DNA of 64,000 nucleotides from Pontibacter actiniarum (GCF_003585765.1 NZ_CP021235.1:1674001-1738000), one strand, 5' to 3'. Counted from the first letter of the stretch, positions 17,477 to 25,722 are shown. Made by a program: numbers and translations. Notes: generated from the sequence alone by a model not told the origin.

Positions 17477-18559
17477 TTAGCTTTTCACCAGCGCCTGCTC
17501 TTTAGAAGTATAAAAGCGCTTTCGGAGCCACTGTGCCACGTTTACCAGCAGGATAAGTGCCGGCACCTCTACCAGCGGCCCCACCACCCCGACAAAAGCC
17601 TGCCCGGAATTAAGGCCAAACACACCGATAGCCACGGCTATGGCCAGCTCAAAGTTATTGCCAGCCGCTGTAAAGGAGATGGCCGCATTTTGAGAATAAT
17701 CGGCCCCCACGGCCTTACCGGCAAAAAAGCTCAGCAGGAACATCACCCCAAAGTAGATGCACAGGGGCACAGCCAGCAGCAGCACGTCAAAAGGTATGCT
17801 TACAATGGTGCTTCCCTTCAGGCTAAACATAACGACAATGGTGAAAAGCAGCGCCACCAGTGTAACCGGGCTGATGGCAGGGATAAACCGCTGCTGGTAC
17901 CACTCTTCCCCTTTTACACTTTTTAGAACGATGCGGGAGAGCAGCCCTGCGGCAAAGGGTATACCTAAGTATATTGCCACGCTTTCCGCCACCTCGCCCA
18001 TGCGGATGCTTACCACCTCTCCTTTTATACCAAAGTATGGCGGCAACACAGTGATAAACAAATAAGCATAGAAGCTGTAGAGCACCACCTGGAAAATACT
18101 GTTGAAAGCCACCAGCCCTGCCGCATATTCACGGTCTCCCTCCGCCAGCTCGTTCCAGACGATCACCATGGCAATGCACCGCGCCAGGCCGATCATGATT
18201 AAGCCCACCATGTACTCGGGGTAATCGCGCAGAAAGAGGACGGCCAGCAGGAACATTAGCACCGGCCCCACCAGCCAGTTCAGCACCAGCGATACCGTCA
18301 GCACGCGGATGTTCCGGAACACCTTCCCCAGCTGCTCGTACCGCACCTTCGCCAGCGGCGGGTACATCATCAGAATCAGCCCCAGTGCAATGGGTATGTT
18401 TGTCGTGCCATGCTGGAAGGAATTGATCACTCCCTCTGCGCCAGGCACCAGATAGCCTATGGCCACACCGAGGCCCATGGCCAGAAAGATCCAGAGAGTC
18501 AGGTAGCGGTCCAGGAACGAGAGGCGCTGCCGCTTGTAGGTAGGGTTGCAGGAAGGCAT
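17477..18559 (-). CDS. acr3: Arsenite efflux transporter, ACR3 family
   Basis: 360 residues with ten predicted membrane helices. The essential transport Cys of ACR3 proteins is present as Cys128 in [18 protein letters not shown], and the late helix has [15 protein letters not shown] with the conserved Asn and Glu. It exports arsenite through the inner membrane driven by proton-motive force. Last gene of the arsR-arsI-phosphoesterase-acr3 operon. The N-terminus carries an extra Cys4. Confidence 0.95.
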   Translation of the reverse strand: MPSCNPTYKRQRLSFLDRYLTLWIFLAMGLGVAIGYLVPGAEGVINSFQHGTTNIPIALGLILMMYPPLAKVRYEQLGKVFRNIRVLTVSLVLNWLVGPVLMFLLAVLFLRDYPEYMVGLIMIGLARCIAMVIVWNELAEGDREYAAGLVAFNSIFQVVLYSFYAYLFITVLPPYFGIKGEVVSIRMGEVAESVAIYLGIPFAAGLLSRIVLKSVKGEEWYQQRFIPAISPVTLVALLFTIVVMFSLKGSTIVSIPFDVLLLAVPLCIYFGVMFLLSFFAGKAVGADYSQNAAISFTAAGNNFELAIAVAIGVFGLNSGQAFVGVVGPLVEVPALILLVNVAQWLRKRFYTSKEQALVKS

Positions 18560-18632
18560 AACCTTTTAAGTATAAAGTTGAAGGGATGTGGCGCGATGGG
18601 TGTTCATTTTTTAGAAGCAGCCACCACCATGG

Positions 18633-19409
18633 CTAGTAGGCTTTGCGAAGCATGTCGGCGAACTCGTTGGGGAGCGGACTTTCTTCCACGGCCCGCGCCG
18701 CCCGCTCCACATCGTAGGGCACCCGTATAAAGTCCACTTTTATACTGTCCGGTTCCCGGGCCGTGGAATGCTCATCGAGCTCCAGCAGCACGTAACAGGC
18801 GCGGGTGTCGCCGTCTTTAGGTTTGCCAACAGAGCCGAGGTTGATCGCGTGCTTATACTTGGGAGCCTCGCTGTCTTCCGCCTGTAGCCGCCGGTGAAAA
18901 GGCTTGTGGGTGTGGCCAAACAGCATGACGTCGGCCGCTGCCTCATCCATTATTCGGAGCAGGCTTTTTTCCGGGCGATCCTCAAACAAGTACTCGTTTA
19001 TCTTGCGCGGGCTCCCGTGCACCAACAGGATGCGCAGCTTCTCCCCCTCCTTCGGCTGAAAATCTACCCGGATGTGGCGCGGCAACTGCCGCAGGTACGC
19101 TCTGTTTCCACTGTTGATGACCCCGTTGGTAAAGGCAATGGACTTGTTGCCGCGGGCTTTGTCCTCCTCAGTTTTATAGGCACAGCCGCAGTCGCCGCTG
19201 TTCAGGCCCACGCCCTCGTCATAGTTACCGGCAATGGTCGGGATGCGGTGCCGGCGGATAAGCTCCACCACCTCGTTTACCCACACGTTGTATCCTACCA
19301 GGTCGCCGAGGCAGTAGATCATGTCCGGTTGCCGCTGCTCCATGTCCTGCAGCACTGCTTCCAGGGCCGGTAAGTTGGCGTGGACGTCGCTAAAGAAAGC
19401 TATTTTCAT
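18633..19409 (-). CDS. Calcineurin-like metallophosphoesterase in the arsenic operon
   Basis: 258 residues, YfcE/MJ0936-type fold. All metal-binding motifs are visible in order: FFSDVHANLPAL at 5-16, GDLVGY, GNYDEG, VHGSP and GHTHKP. An unusual insert, GDCGCAYKTEEDKA, puts a Cys-Gly-Cys pair near the active-site entrance. It sits between arsI and acr3 on the same strand (gaps of 77 and 73 bases), so a role in arsenic metabolism is likely. Possible roles are hydrolysis of an arsenic-containing or arsenic-damaged phosphate ester, or Cys-based arsenite sensing; both are inference. It is not an arsenate reductase, and no arsC is seen. Confidence 0.85.
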   Translation of the reverse strand: MKIAFFSDVHANLPALEAVLQDMEQRQPDMIYCLGDLVGYNVWVNEVVELIRRHRIPTIAGNYDEGVGLNSGDCGCAYKTEEDKARGNKSIAFTNGVINSGNRAYLRQLPRHIRVDFQPKEGEKLRILLVHGSPRKINEYLFEDRPEKSLLRIMDEAAADVMLFGHTHKPFHRRLQAEDSEAPKYKHAINLGSVGKPKDGDTRACYVLLELDEHSTAREPDSIKVDFIRVPYDVERAARAVEESPLPNEFADMLRKAY

Positions 19410-19441
19410 CTTGGTTCTGAATCTTTACAGGTAGCAGCAGA

Positions 19442-19475
19442 CTACGGCAGGCATTTGCCTGACAGCCTGCCGTAG
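19442..19475 (-). other. Hairpin inside the arsenic operon
   Basis: An 11-bp perfect stem (19442-19452 with 19465-19475) between arsI and the phosphoesterase gene, with no T-run after it. It is more likely an mRNA-processing or stabilising element than a full terminator. Confidence 0.5.
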
Positions 19476-19486
19476 CCACTCCTATT

Positions 19487-20017
19487 TTAGCAGCAGCCGC
19501 TGTCAGGCGTGCAGCAGGATTTCTCTTCCGACACCAGGCTCATGTCTATAAGCTGCAGCTTCGGCTTCTGCTCCTTGGCCGGAGGCATACAGCAGGCGTT
19601 GGCGTCGCTCATTTCGTAGTGCGGGTCATTAAATTCCGCATCCGCGTGGAAGTAGTATACCTCCCACTGCACCCCATCAGGGTCGCTGGCCCAGAACTTA
19701 TCCTGTACCGCGTAGCAGCAGGAGGTGCCTATCTCCTCTTTCGACACAATTCCGTTGGCCCTTGCCAGTTCCAGGCGCTCGTTCAGTTCCTGCTTCGTCT
19801 CTACCTGAAAGCCCAGGTGGCCGAAGTTTTGCTGCACCCGCTCCGGGTTTTCTACAAAGGATATGATCAGCGAGGGGTTGTCCAGCACGTACTTCGCATA
19901 GTGCGGCTTTACCTTGGCTGGCTCCTGGCCGAAGAAAGAAGTATAAAAAGCGGTTGTTTTATGGAGGTCAGAGACGTAAAGGCTCACGTGCATCCGCGGA
20001 AATACTGAAGTCTGCAT
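19487..20017 (-). CDS. arsI: ArsI/CadI-family glyoxalase-fold protein
   Basis: 176 residues from the ATG at 20017. This is a vicinal-oxygen-chelate fold with probable Fe(II) ligands His10 (MHVSLYV), His67 (FGHLGFQ) and Glu119 (WEVYYF), and the vicinal pair Cys100-Cys101 (TSCCYAV) that binds the arsenical. Spacing matches known C-As lyases with an offset of about four to five residues. ArsI splits methylarsonous and aromatic trivalent arsenicals to arsenite, which ACR3 then exports. The C-terminus is Cys-rich (ACCMPP, SCCTPDSGCC), suggesting additional metal binding. An upstream ATG at 20062 would overlap arsR and lacks family support. Confidence 0.9.
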   Translation of the reverse strand: MQTSVFPRMHVSLYVSDLHKTTAFYTSFFGQEPAKVKPHYAKYVLDNPSLIISFVENPERVQQNFGHLGFQVETKQELNERLELARANGIVSKEEIGTSCCYAVQDKFWASDPDGVQWEVYYFHADAEFNDPHYEMSDANACCMPPAKEQKPKLQLIDMSLVSEEKSCCTPDSGCC

Positions 20018-20049
20018 CGCATTTAAAGTTTTAGGTTGAATAATTATGT

Positions 20050-20391
20050 TTAACAGCAGCAACCATCAGAGCAGCATGTGCTCTTGATGTTCGACAGCAT
20101 TGACTCGAGTAGTTGCCGGGCAGCATCAAAGCGCTCCTGATCGATGCAGTAGCACACGGTAAGCCCGTCTATTTCGCCTTTGATAAGGCCGGCGCTCTTA
20201 AGCTCCTGTAAATGCTGAGACACCGTGGTGCGGCTTAAAGGCAACGCATTCGAAATATCCCCCGAAATACAGGTCTTCGTTTCGGCCAGGTGCTGCAGGA
20301 TGGCAATACGGGCCGGGTGCGACAGCACTTTTGCCAGGCGGGCCACCTCCTGCTGCTCCATGCTGAACGCTGTGGCTTTGGTATAGGTCAT
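20050..20391 (-). CDS. arsR: ArsR-family metal-responsive repressor
   Basis: 113 residues. The winged helix runs from VLSHPARIAILQHL to SRTTVSQHLQELKSAGLIKGE. Candidate arsenite-binding cysteines are Cys41, Cys80 and Cys82 (VCYC) and a C-terminal cluster, Cys106-107 and 111-113. The classical CxCxxC in helix 4 is not present, so the sensing site is of another type. The ATG at 20391 is chosen because the -7 element of the promoter covers the ATG at 20421. First gene of the operon, it should repress its own promoter until arsenite binds. Confidence 0.92.
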   Translation of the reverse strand: MTYTKATAFSMEQQEVARLAKVLSHPARIAILQHLAETKTCISGDISNALPLSRTTVSQHLQELKSAGLIKGEIDGLTVCYCIDQERFDAARQLLESMLSNIKSTCCSDGCCC

Positions 20392-20414
20392 AACGCTTCT
20401 TTTGAAGTATGACG

Positions 20415-20446
20415 TAAACATACGACATAGTAAGTATACTTACAAA
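20415..20446 (-). promoter_or_regulatory. ars promoter with embedded ArsR operator
   Basis: Read on the minus strand: TTTG (20446-20443), a 20-base spacer, then TATGTTTA (20422-20415), close to TAnnTTTG. The spacer contains a perfect 14-bp palindrome, GTAAGTATACTTAC at 20430-20443, placed where a bound dimer would block RNA polymerase. A second dyad (GTATG/CATAC, 20407-20423) overlaps the -7 element. Confidence 0.65.
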
Positions 20447-20748
20447 CCCCCTGCTCAGTTTTAACTGCACCCAAAAAAGTTTTAGCAAAGCGCCAGCCCC
20501 GCAACCGGGTTTGGTTATCGCTGGGGAGGTACTGCTGCCTGTGTGGCACAAAAAAAGCCGCAGCTTTCGCCGCGGCCTTTTTCAGATGGAAATTTAATAC
20601 TAATGTACTAGGGCTTTTACGAACATGCGCTACGCAGGTTTTAAGATCTGCGCTTGGCGCCCAGCCTTTTACTGTGAAAAGCCAGCAGGCCTGCTCCTGC
20701 AGCCTCACGCGTATTGAGGCAAATTAGAAGCACCCAAGGTACGTTTTG
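20447..20748. other. Intergenic region between the ars promoter and the lipoprotein gene
   Basis: It holds only the terminator at 20552-20583 and no gene-like frame. Confidence 0.5.
20552..20583 (-). terminator. Terminator after the 20749-21312 lipoprotein gene
   Basis: GC-rich hairpin (about 7 bp with one bulge) with a run of seven U on the minus-strand transcript. Confidence 0.6.
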
Positions 20749-21312
20749 CTAGGTTGTGCGTATCCTGGATGCCAGCACCCGGAAGAGAATGTACAGTACA
20801 GCGAAAACGGCCATAGCGATCAGGGCCCAGAATTTCTTTCTGTTTTGCTCCTGCCAGTAATCCCGCTCCGTCTCTGTTTCCCGTAGTTGCTGCGTCACCA
20901 CGTTGTAGGCTGAGCGCTCGTTATCGAGCATTACCCGCAGCGCATCTAGTTTAGAGGTGTCTTCTACGTAAATTATTTCCGAAACGCGTTCAGGTTTGCA
21001 CACAGGGCAGTTGCTGGTTATCCCCTCTCCGGCTGCAGTAGGCCCTTCTTCCGGTACCGCCGGATATGGAGAAAGCCTGCCCGGCGCCAGGTAAGGTTTG
21101 GGGGTGATGTCGGGCGGGTATTTTTTACCCGGGAAGTGCTTGGCAGCATAGGCTGCCCCGTACTCCTCCGTATACGCCTCGTTTTTATCGACATAAGCCG
21201 CCAGTTGCTCGGGATGCTCCTCGAAATACTCTTTGGCCTTACGCTCTGTTACACAAGAGCAAAAGAGCAGCAGAAAGATAAAGAATAGCTTCTTAAAGTA
21301 CGGGTGTGTCAT
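20749..21312 (-). CDS. Lipoprotein with coiled coil and C-terminal membrane helix, unknown function
   Basis: 187 residues from the ATG at 21312, which opens a lipoprotein signal (FFIFLLLFCSC). Then come a charged helical stretch (EYFEEHPEQLAAYVDKNEAY), a Pro-rich linker, a CPVC pair near residue 105, a predicted coiled coil (~115-155) and a final membrane helix (WALIAMAVFAVLYILF) with a basic tail. A protein lipidated at one end and membrane-inserted at the other could bridge or clamp membranes. I do not recognise the family. Frames further upstream to 21501 do not look coding. Confidence 0.65.
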   Translation of the reverse strand: MTHPYFKKLFFIFLLLFCSCVTERKAKEYFEEHPEQLAAYVDKNEAYTEEYGAAYAAKHFPGKKYPPDITPKPYLAPGRLSPYPAVPEEGPTAAGEGITSNCPVCKPERVSEIIYVEDTSKLDALRVMLDNERSAYNVVTQQLRETETERDYWQEQNRKKFWALIAMAVFAVLYILFRVLASRIRTT

Positions 21313-21588
21313 GCTATCTGTCCGTTTTGGCGTATGGTCAGCTGCTCTGGTAGTAGGGTGGCCTTTGCGGTGGAGGTGGATTCTTCCCGCTTCACCGCAT
21401 ACTGATGTACGAGAATTGGCCCGTGCAGATACGCTTTGCCTTTTTTGTGCTGCGCCGGAGGCTGCAGGAGGCACTGCCCCATAAAAGAAATGCCGCCACA
21501 CAGGCTTTAAGCAAAGCTGTGCGGCGGCAATACTGGTGGCTAAAGTTAATGAATGGAGACGCTTCTCTATACTCTGCGGACCTACGGG

Positions 21589-22164
21589 TTATCGGTTATA
21601 CCCCCCGAAGTGCCCGTAGTAATTATCATTGGTTCTGTCGCGGCGGCCGTAATGGTCGTCCCCGAAATCACGGAACCTGTCTTCGCTGCCATAGGCGGCA
21701 TCGTGCCGGTACCCGTGGTTGCCGCGGCTGTCGAAGTCGCGGTAACGGTCCCCTTCCTCCGGGTTATCATAGTTAGGGTTGTACCCCATGTTGTAGCTGT
21801 AGTGCCTTGGTCGGCCGGCATACGGCCCTTCGGCATACGGGAACCGCTCTACCCTGTCCAGCTCAGACTCCGCTCCCCTTGGCAAGCCGTACTCCACCGA
21901 GCGGGGCTGGTCTGTATAGTTCGAGATGTCGTACATCTCCTGGTAATAATCGTCGCGAGTGCCTACCGGACCGCCCTGGCGGCCGTACTGCCTGCTCTGC
22001 TGGATGCGGTAGTGCTCGCCCGCCTCGTTACGCGTGTCGCCGAGGTGGGCATGCTCGCGCCCGTGAAAACGCCAGTGGCCGTGGTTATCGTGCCCCTCTT
22101 GCCTATAGCTACGGCTGAAATCCCCGTAGTGCCTGTCTTCTCTGTTATCTCTATGATCTCTCAT
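21589..22164 (-). CDS. Arg/Tyr/Asp/His/Gly-rich disordered protein, paralogue A
   Basis: 191 residues, starting MRDHRDNREDRHYGDF. Composition is extreme: dominated by Arg, Asp, Gly, Tyr, His and Asn, with no Lys and no Cys that I can find and very few Leu, Ile or Val. No fold or signal peptide is visible, so it is predicted intrinsically disordered and cytosolic. The start resembles the neighbouring gene's MRDERRDNYRDRDREN, so the two are paralogues, 76 bases apart on one strand. Tyr/Arg-rich sequence of this kind tends to form condensates or bind nucleic acid (inference). Function unknown. Confidence 0.75.
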   Translation of the reverse strand: MRDHRDNREDRHYGDFSRSYRQEGHDNHGHWRFHGREHAHLGDTRNEAGEHYRIQQSRQYGRQGGPVGTRDDYYQEMYDISNYTDQPRSVEYGLPRGAESELDRVERFPYAEGPYAGRPRHYSYNMGYNPNYDNPEEGDRYRDFDSRGNHGYRHDAAYGSEDRFRDFGDDHYGRRDRTNDNYYGHFGGYNR

Positions 22165-22240
22165 CTTCTTTAAGTATGGGCGACACCCGGGTTTAGCGGG
22201 TGTCGCAGTGATTAAATGAATTTATACTTACGCCGTTTTA

Positions 22241-22936
22241 TTAGCGTCTGTCGCGGTCGCGCATATAGCGGTCGTAGTTCTCGCCGCTCTGGCCTTGCCA
22301 GCGGTCCATTTCGCTGTAGTACTGGCCCTCACCGTAGTGTTTCTCGCCGCGGGCATAGTTACGGCCGGCAAACCCGGTGCTGTAGTCGTTGTCGTACATG
22401 CGGTTTCCTTGCTCATAGCGGCGGTAGGATTCCTCGTCGCCACGTGAGCCGCGTGCCCAGTTGTCGTTGCCGCCCCGGCGCACATCGTGCCCAAAGCGCT
22501 CATCGGCCATCCCATAGCGGTAGTCCGAACGGCCTTGCTGCCTCAGGTCATCATAGTCCCTGTCGGAGTAGTCCGCCTGCGGGTCGTAATGGCGGCCGGA
22601 GTTGTGGTCGTCCTCCGGAAAGTAGTTCATCCCGTAAGGATTGTCACTACGGCTTCCGCTGGTGTAGTCGGGACCGCTGTAGTGCGCACCGCCAGCCTGG
22701 AAGCGCCCCTGCGGATACATCTGGCTTTGGTCAGCGTTACTGTTAAAGCTGTTGCTGTCGCCGTACTGGCTGTTGGCATTGTTTCCGTAGCCGCGGTTAA
22801 AGTGAGAATCCCGCGCATAGTTGCCACGGTCCGAGTTCTGCCCGTGGTGATGGCCGTGTAACCAGCGGGCATCGGGATCTGCGTGGTAGTTTTCTCTATC
22901 TCTGTCTCTGTAGTTATCTCTTCTTTCGTCTCTCAT
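22241..22936 (-). CDS. Arg/Tyr/Asp/Asn/Gly-rich disordered protein, paralogue B
   Basis: 231 residues, starting MRDERRDNYRDRDREN. Rich in Arg, Asp, Asn, Gly, Tyr, Ser and His; I see one Lys (GEKHYG) and no Cys. It ends in repeated basic-acidic units (YDRYMRDRDRR). There is no signal peptide and no predicted domain. First of two same-strand paralogues and divergent from the similar gene at 23073. The opposite strand also has long open frames here, but they are a by-product of the biased codons. Function unknown. Confidence 0.75.
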   Translation of the reverse strand: MRDERRDNYRDRDRENYHADPDARWLHGHHHGQNSDRGNYARDSHFNRGYGNNANSQYGDSNSFNSNADQSQMYPQGRFQAGGAHYSGPDYTSGSRSDNPYGMNYFPEDDHNSGRHYDPQADYSDRDYDDLRQQGRSDYRYGMADERFGHDVRRGGNDNWARGSRGDEESYRRYEQGNRMYDNDYSTGFAGRNYARGEKHYGEGQYYSEMDRWQGQSGENYDRYMRDRDRR

Positions 22937-23072
22937 AGCTTTAAAATATTATGTTATGATCATGTATTCTTACTCTTCTTACGGTACAGCCCCTCCCTTG
23001 GGTTAAGCACAGGCTAAACCTGACGGCCCGGCATCCGTTAAAAAGTATACATTAACCAAACCTGAAAACACT

Positions 23073-23798
23073 ATGGAAGGAAACAACTGGAATAACAGAG
23101 ATAGATACAGAGACAATAGAAACCGCTACCGCGACGAGGACAACCGCATGAACCCCGATAGCTACCGGGGCGCTTACCGCCTGGACAACTCCAGCAGCGA
23201 CCGCAACGTGAGCACCTGGAATGGCTACGGCAGTTCAGAGAGCAACCGCCGGGGAGGCGCAGACTATAACCAGAACTACAACCGTGATTATAACAGAGAC
23301 TATAACCGCAATTACAACAGCTCAAGCAGGCAAGGCGGCTACGACCATGACAACTACAACATGGATAGTCGCTACCGCAACCAGTACAGCGGCTACCGCA
23401 GCGGCAGCAACGCCAACTGGGATGAGCAGTACCGCCCTAACAGCGGAGGGTATGGCACACGCTTCGGCGGTGACCAGGACCAGCAGCACCGAAGCGTGCG
23501 CAGCCGCATAGACGACCAGGACCCTTACGGAGCCGGGAACTTCAACGGCAACTACGGCCCGGACTCGTACGGACAGGGCGGCGGAGAGAACTACGGCAAC
23601 GAAGCGGGCTCGTTAAGCTACGGCTATGACGGCTCCAGTAACTATGACCCGGACTGGAACAGCCGCTACGAGCCACAGAGCGGGCACCGACGCAGCTACC
23701 ACGGCAACTATACCAGCCGCCACCCAGAAAGCGGCCAGTACAGGGACAACGCCAGCAGAAGGCCCTCTGACCACAATGCGGACGAGCGCTACTTCTAA
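23073..23798 (+). CDS. Asn/Arg/Tyr/Gly/Asp-rich disordered protein, paralogue C
   Basis: 241 residues, starting MEGNNWNNRDRYRDNRNR. About 29 Tyr (12 %), no Lys and no Cys found, and only one or two Leu and Ile. It includes a short tandem repeat, NRDYNRDYNRNYN (23278-23320), and many SYG/NYG units like those of FUS-type prion-like domains. No signal peptide. It is divergent from paralogue B across a 136-base gap and is followed by a small terminator and a further disordered gene. A biased, repeat-rich sequence like this diverges fast, so homology searches will need composition filters turned off. Function unknown. Confidence 0.75.
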   Translation: MEGNNWNNRDRYRDNRNRYRDEDNRMNPDSYRGAYRLDNSSSDRNVSTWNGYGSSESNRRGGADYNQNYNRDYNRDYNRNYNSSSRQGGYDHDNYNMDSRYRNQYSGYRSGSNANWDEQYRPNSGGYGTRFGGDQDQQHRSVRSRIDDQDPYGAGNFNGNYGPDSYGQGGGENYGNEAGSLSYGYDGSSNYDPDWNSRYEPQSGHRRSYHGNYTSRHPESGQYRDNASRRPSDHNADERYF

Positions 23799-23821
23799 GC
23801 CAGTAGCACACAGAGTGACAA

Positions 23822-23845
23822 GGAGCCTAAGCGGCTCCCATTTTT
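23822..23845 (+). terminator. Small terminator between two disordered-protein genes
   Basis: A 6-bp GC stem (23822-23827 with 23833-23838) followed by TTTTT. Confidence 0.65.
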
Positions 23846-23863
23846 AACTTAAACTGAATAACC

Positions 23864-24100
23864 ATGAGCACTAACGATAAGAATAAAGACAAACTGAAGA
23901 ATGAGAACCTGAACAACACCCTGAACGAAGGCAATAAAGTGCCGAACATTAACCCAACGGGTGAGCGTAAAACGGTTGACAACGAGGAATTGCGTAAAGG
24001 CAAAGTAGGCGGAGCCCCTTCACAGAAGAGCGGTAGCCGCGGCAGCGCCGACACGCAGGACGGCGGTACTGATATTGGTAGCAGCGCCGGCAGCCACTGA
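23864..24100 (+). CDS. Small Lys/Asn/Gly-rich disordered protein
   Basis: 78 residues, MSTNDKNKDKLKNEN at the start, and a Ser/Gly-rich end (SGSRGSAD, GSSAGSH). Unlike its neighbours it is rich in Lys and has no Tyr. It has no hydrophobic core, no signal and no Cys. The composition recalls hydrophilin/LEA-like stress proteins, but I recognise no family. It lies 65 bases after paralogue C and ends before a tandem hairpin. Confidence 0.65.
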   Translation: MSTNDKNKDKLKNENLNNTLNEGNKVPNINPTGERKTVDNEELRKGKVGGAPSQKSGSRGSADTQDGGTDIGSSAGSH

Positions 24101-24126
24101 GCATAAGCTAGTGCTAAGAGATAAAG

Positions 24127-24214
24127 CGGCAGGTCAGCCCCTATGGCTGACCTGCCGTATTTAAACGCTGAAACAGTAAAAGCCACCTATTATGGGTGGC
24201 TTTTACTGTTTCAG
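24127..24214. terminator. Tandem terminator hairpins
   Basis: Two perfect hairpins in a row: 24127-24139 with 24145-24157 (13 bp), and 24168-24187 with 24195-24214 (20 bp). They lie between convergent genes and can stop transcription from both sides. Confidence 0.8.
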
Positions 24215-24242
24215 AAGTATGTATAAAAACTAAATGCTCGTG

Positions 24243-24488
24243 TTATTGCAGTTCCTCCTGCTCCATGTACTCCCACATGGCATCTTCGCTGGCACCGCTT
24301 CTCACGGCGTAAACCAGCATGGTGGTGTACACGCCAATTAGCAGAAAGCTAAGCGGGATAGAAAACACAAACGAAACAATCAGCGTCTTAACCGGATCCG
24401 GCTTTGATTTCATCTTAGTAGAAGCGTACCAGAAGAACAGTACGTTAAAAATACCGGAGAGTGCGACTAAGTTAATAATGTCAATCAT
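24243..24488 (-). CDS. Small two-helix membrane protein, unknown
   Basis: 81 residues. Membrane helices at about 5-23 and 35-60 are joined by a basic loop (STKMKSKPDP), with an acidic C-terminal tail (DAMWEYMEQEELQ). No family recognised. It starts at the ATG at 24488 behind an A/T-rich leader that contains a heptamer copy at 24523. Confidence 0.6.
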   Translation of the reverse strand: MIDIINLVALSGIFNVLFFWYASTKMKSKPDPVKTLIVSFVFSIPLSFLLIGVYTTMLVYAVRSGASEDAMWEYMEQEELQ

Positions 24489-25029
24489 TGGCTAAAAGTT
24501 AGAATGGCTTACTGATGGCAACAAGTATACCAGCTTTTTGGTTGTGTACTTTATCGTCATCAACTTCATTTTTTTACTAACTGATGTTCTTTCGTTTATC
24601 TTTTTACCGGAACAGCTTGATGCAAATTAGAAGGATGCTACCTAAAACACAAATTTTGGATTAAAAATATTTACAAAACTTTAACATCTATACATATAGC
24701 ATAACAACTATATTACAATCACTTAACCATCTCCCACCCCACCGACCACTCCCGCAAAAGCCGGTAAGGCAGCAAGACCTGTAATCTAAAGGTGCAATTA
24801 GTGAGAAGATCCCTGCTGTGAGGCGCACAGCTCATGCGCTATGTAAACCGGCCGTGCAGCGTGCCCAACTTTGGCATTGGCCCCCGGTAAAGCCCTGCCT
24901 GCGCTTCTCTTTGCTTTACAGCTGAACTATTCAGTGACTCTTCCTTAGATTTATGAGTTAATCTATATATTTTTGTTGCAAACGCATGTTTAGCTTTATA
25001 CTTACCACGGCACCACAAACTTATTTGTA
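24489..25029. other. A/T-rich intergenic region between divergent genes
   Basis: No gene-like frame in 540 bases. AAGTATA at 24523 and TATACTT at 24997 flank it, each near the start of one divergent gene. Confidence 0.5.
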
Positions 25030-25650
25030 ATGGAGGCATCTGAAAACCCACGCGAACGAATTATAGCTGAAGCCAAGCAAATGTTCTTCACCCACGGCTA
25101 CAGTAAGGTGCTGATGGCAGACCTGGCCAGAAACCTGGGCATGAGCAAGAAAACACTCTACCAGTATTTTACAGGCAAGGAGGAACTGCTCAATGTCATC
25201 ATCCGGCAGCATGGGCATGATATACAGCGGGAAGTGGAGCGAATCCTGAAAAGCGACCAGATTGAGTTCCCGGAGAAAATAAAGCAGATCTTCAGTTACG
25301 TCGGCACGAAGCTCCACTACATCAACCCGGAGTTTGTACAAGATATCAAGAAAAATGCCCCTTCCAGCTGGCAGCACCTGCAGCAGCATAAGGCAGATGC
25401 TGCATTCCTGCGCTTTAACTCTTTGCTGGACGAAGGGGTGCGTAAAGGCTACATCCGGGAAGACACGAACCGCACAATGGCCGTTCTGCTGTACGCCAGC
25501 GCCCTGGAAACCATACTGAACCCTGATTTCACGCAGCAGGTGCCGGCAGAGCTTATGCAGGAACTGCCCCATACGCCTGCGGCAGTTTTTGATGGCCTGG
25601 TAAAAATCATCTTCAACGGCATTATTGACACAAGCAAGGCAAGTGCTTAG
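25030..25650 (+). CDS. TetR-family transcriptional regulator
   Basis: 206 residues. The N-terminal helix-turn-helix is typical: RERIIAEAKQMFFTHGY, MADLARNLGMSKKTLYQYF, GKEELL. The C-terminal ligand-binding half is all-helical and lacks a recognisable specific motif. It probably represses a nearby or distant detoxification gene; the convergent aldehyde/enone reductase pair is a candidate target, but I see no shared operator. Ends at a strong terminator. Confidence 0.9.
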   Translation: MEASENPRERIIAEAKQMFFTHGYSKVLMADLARNLGMSKKTLYQYFTGKEELLNVIIRQHGHDIQREVERILKSDQIEFPEKIKQIFSYVGTKLHYINPEFVQDIKKNAPSSWQHLQQHKADAAFLRFNSLLDEGVRKGYIREDTNRTMAVLLYASALETILNPDFTQQVPAELMQELPHTPAAVFDGLVKIIFNGIIDTSKASA

Positions 25651-25690
25651 CAAAAAAGCAACAGCTTTACCAATGAGGCCTTCTATACAC

Positions 25691-25722
25691 AAAAACCCGA
25701 GCCAGCCGGTTCGGGTTTTTGT
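25691..25722 (+). terminator. Terminator after the TetR gene
   Basis: A 10-bp stem (25691-25700 with 25711-25720) closing in TTTTTG. Confidence 0.85.

Noticed and set aside
23278..23320. Short tandem repeat that could suggest a CRISPR or minisatellite
   Set aside because: It is the coding repeat NRDYNRDYNRNYN within a disordered protein, too short and without spacers.
22216..23811. Long open frames on the opposite strands and other frames of the disordered-protein genes
   Set aside because: Biased codons (Arg, Gly, Tyr, Asp, Asn) leave other frames free of stops. The chosen frames share the MRD-x-RRDN start and matching composition; the others are Ser/Cys/Thr/Ala-rich without consistency.
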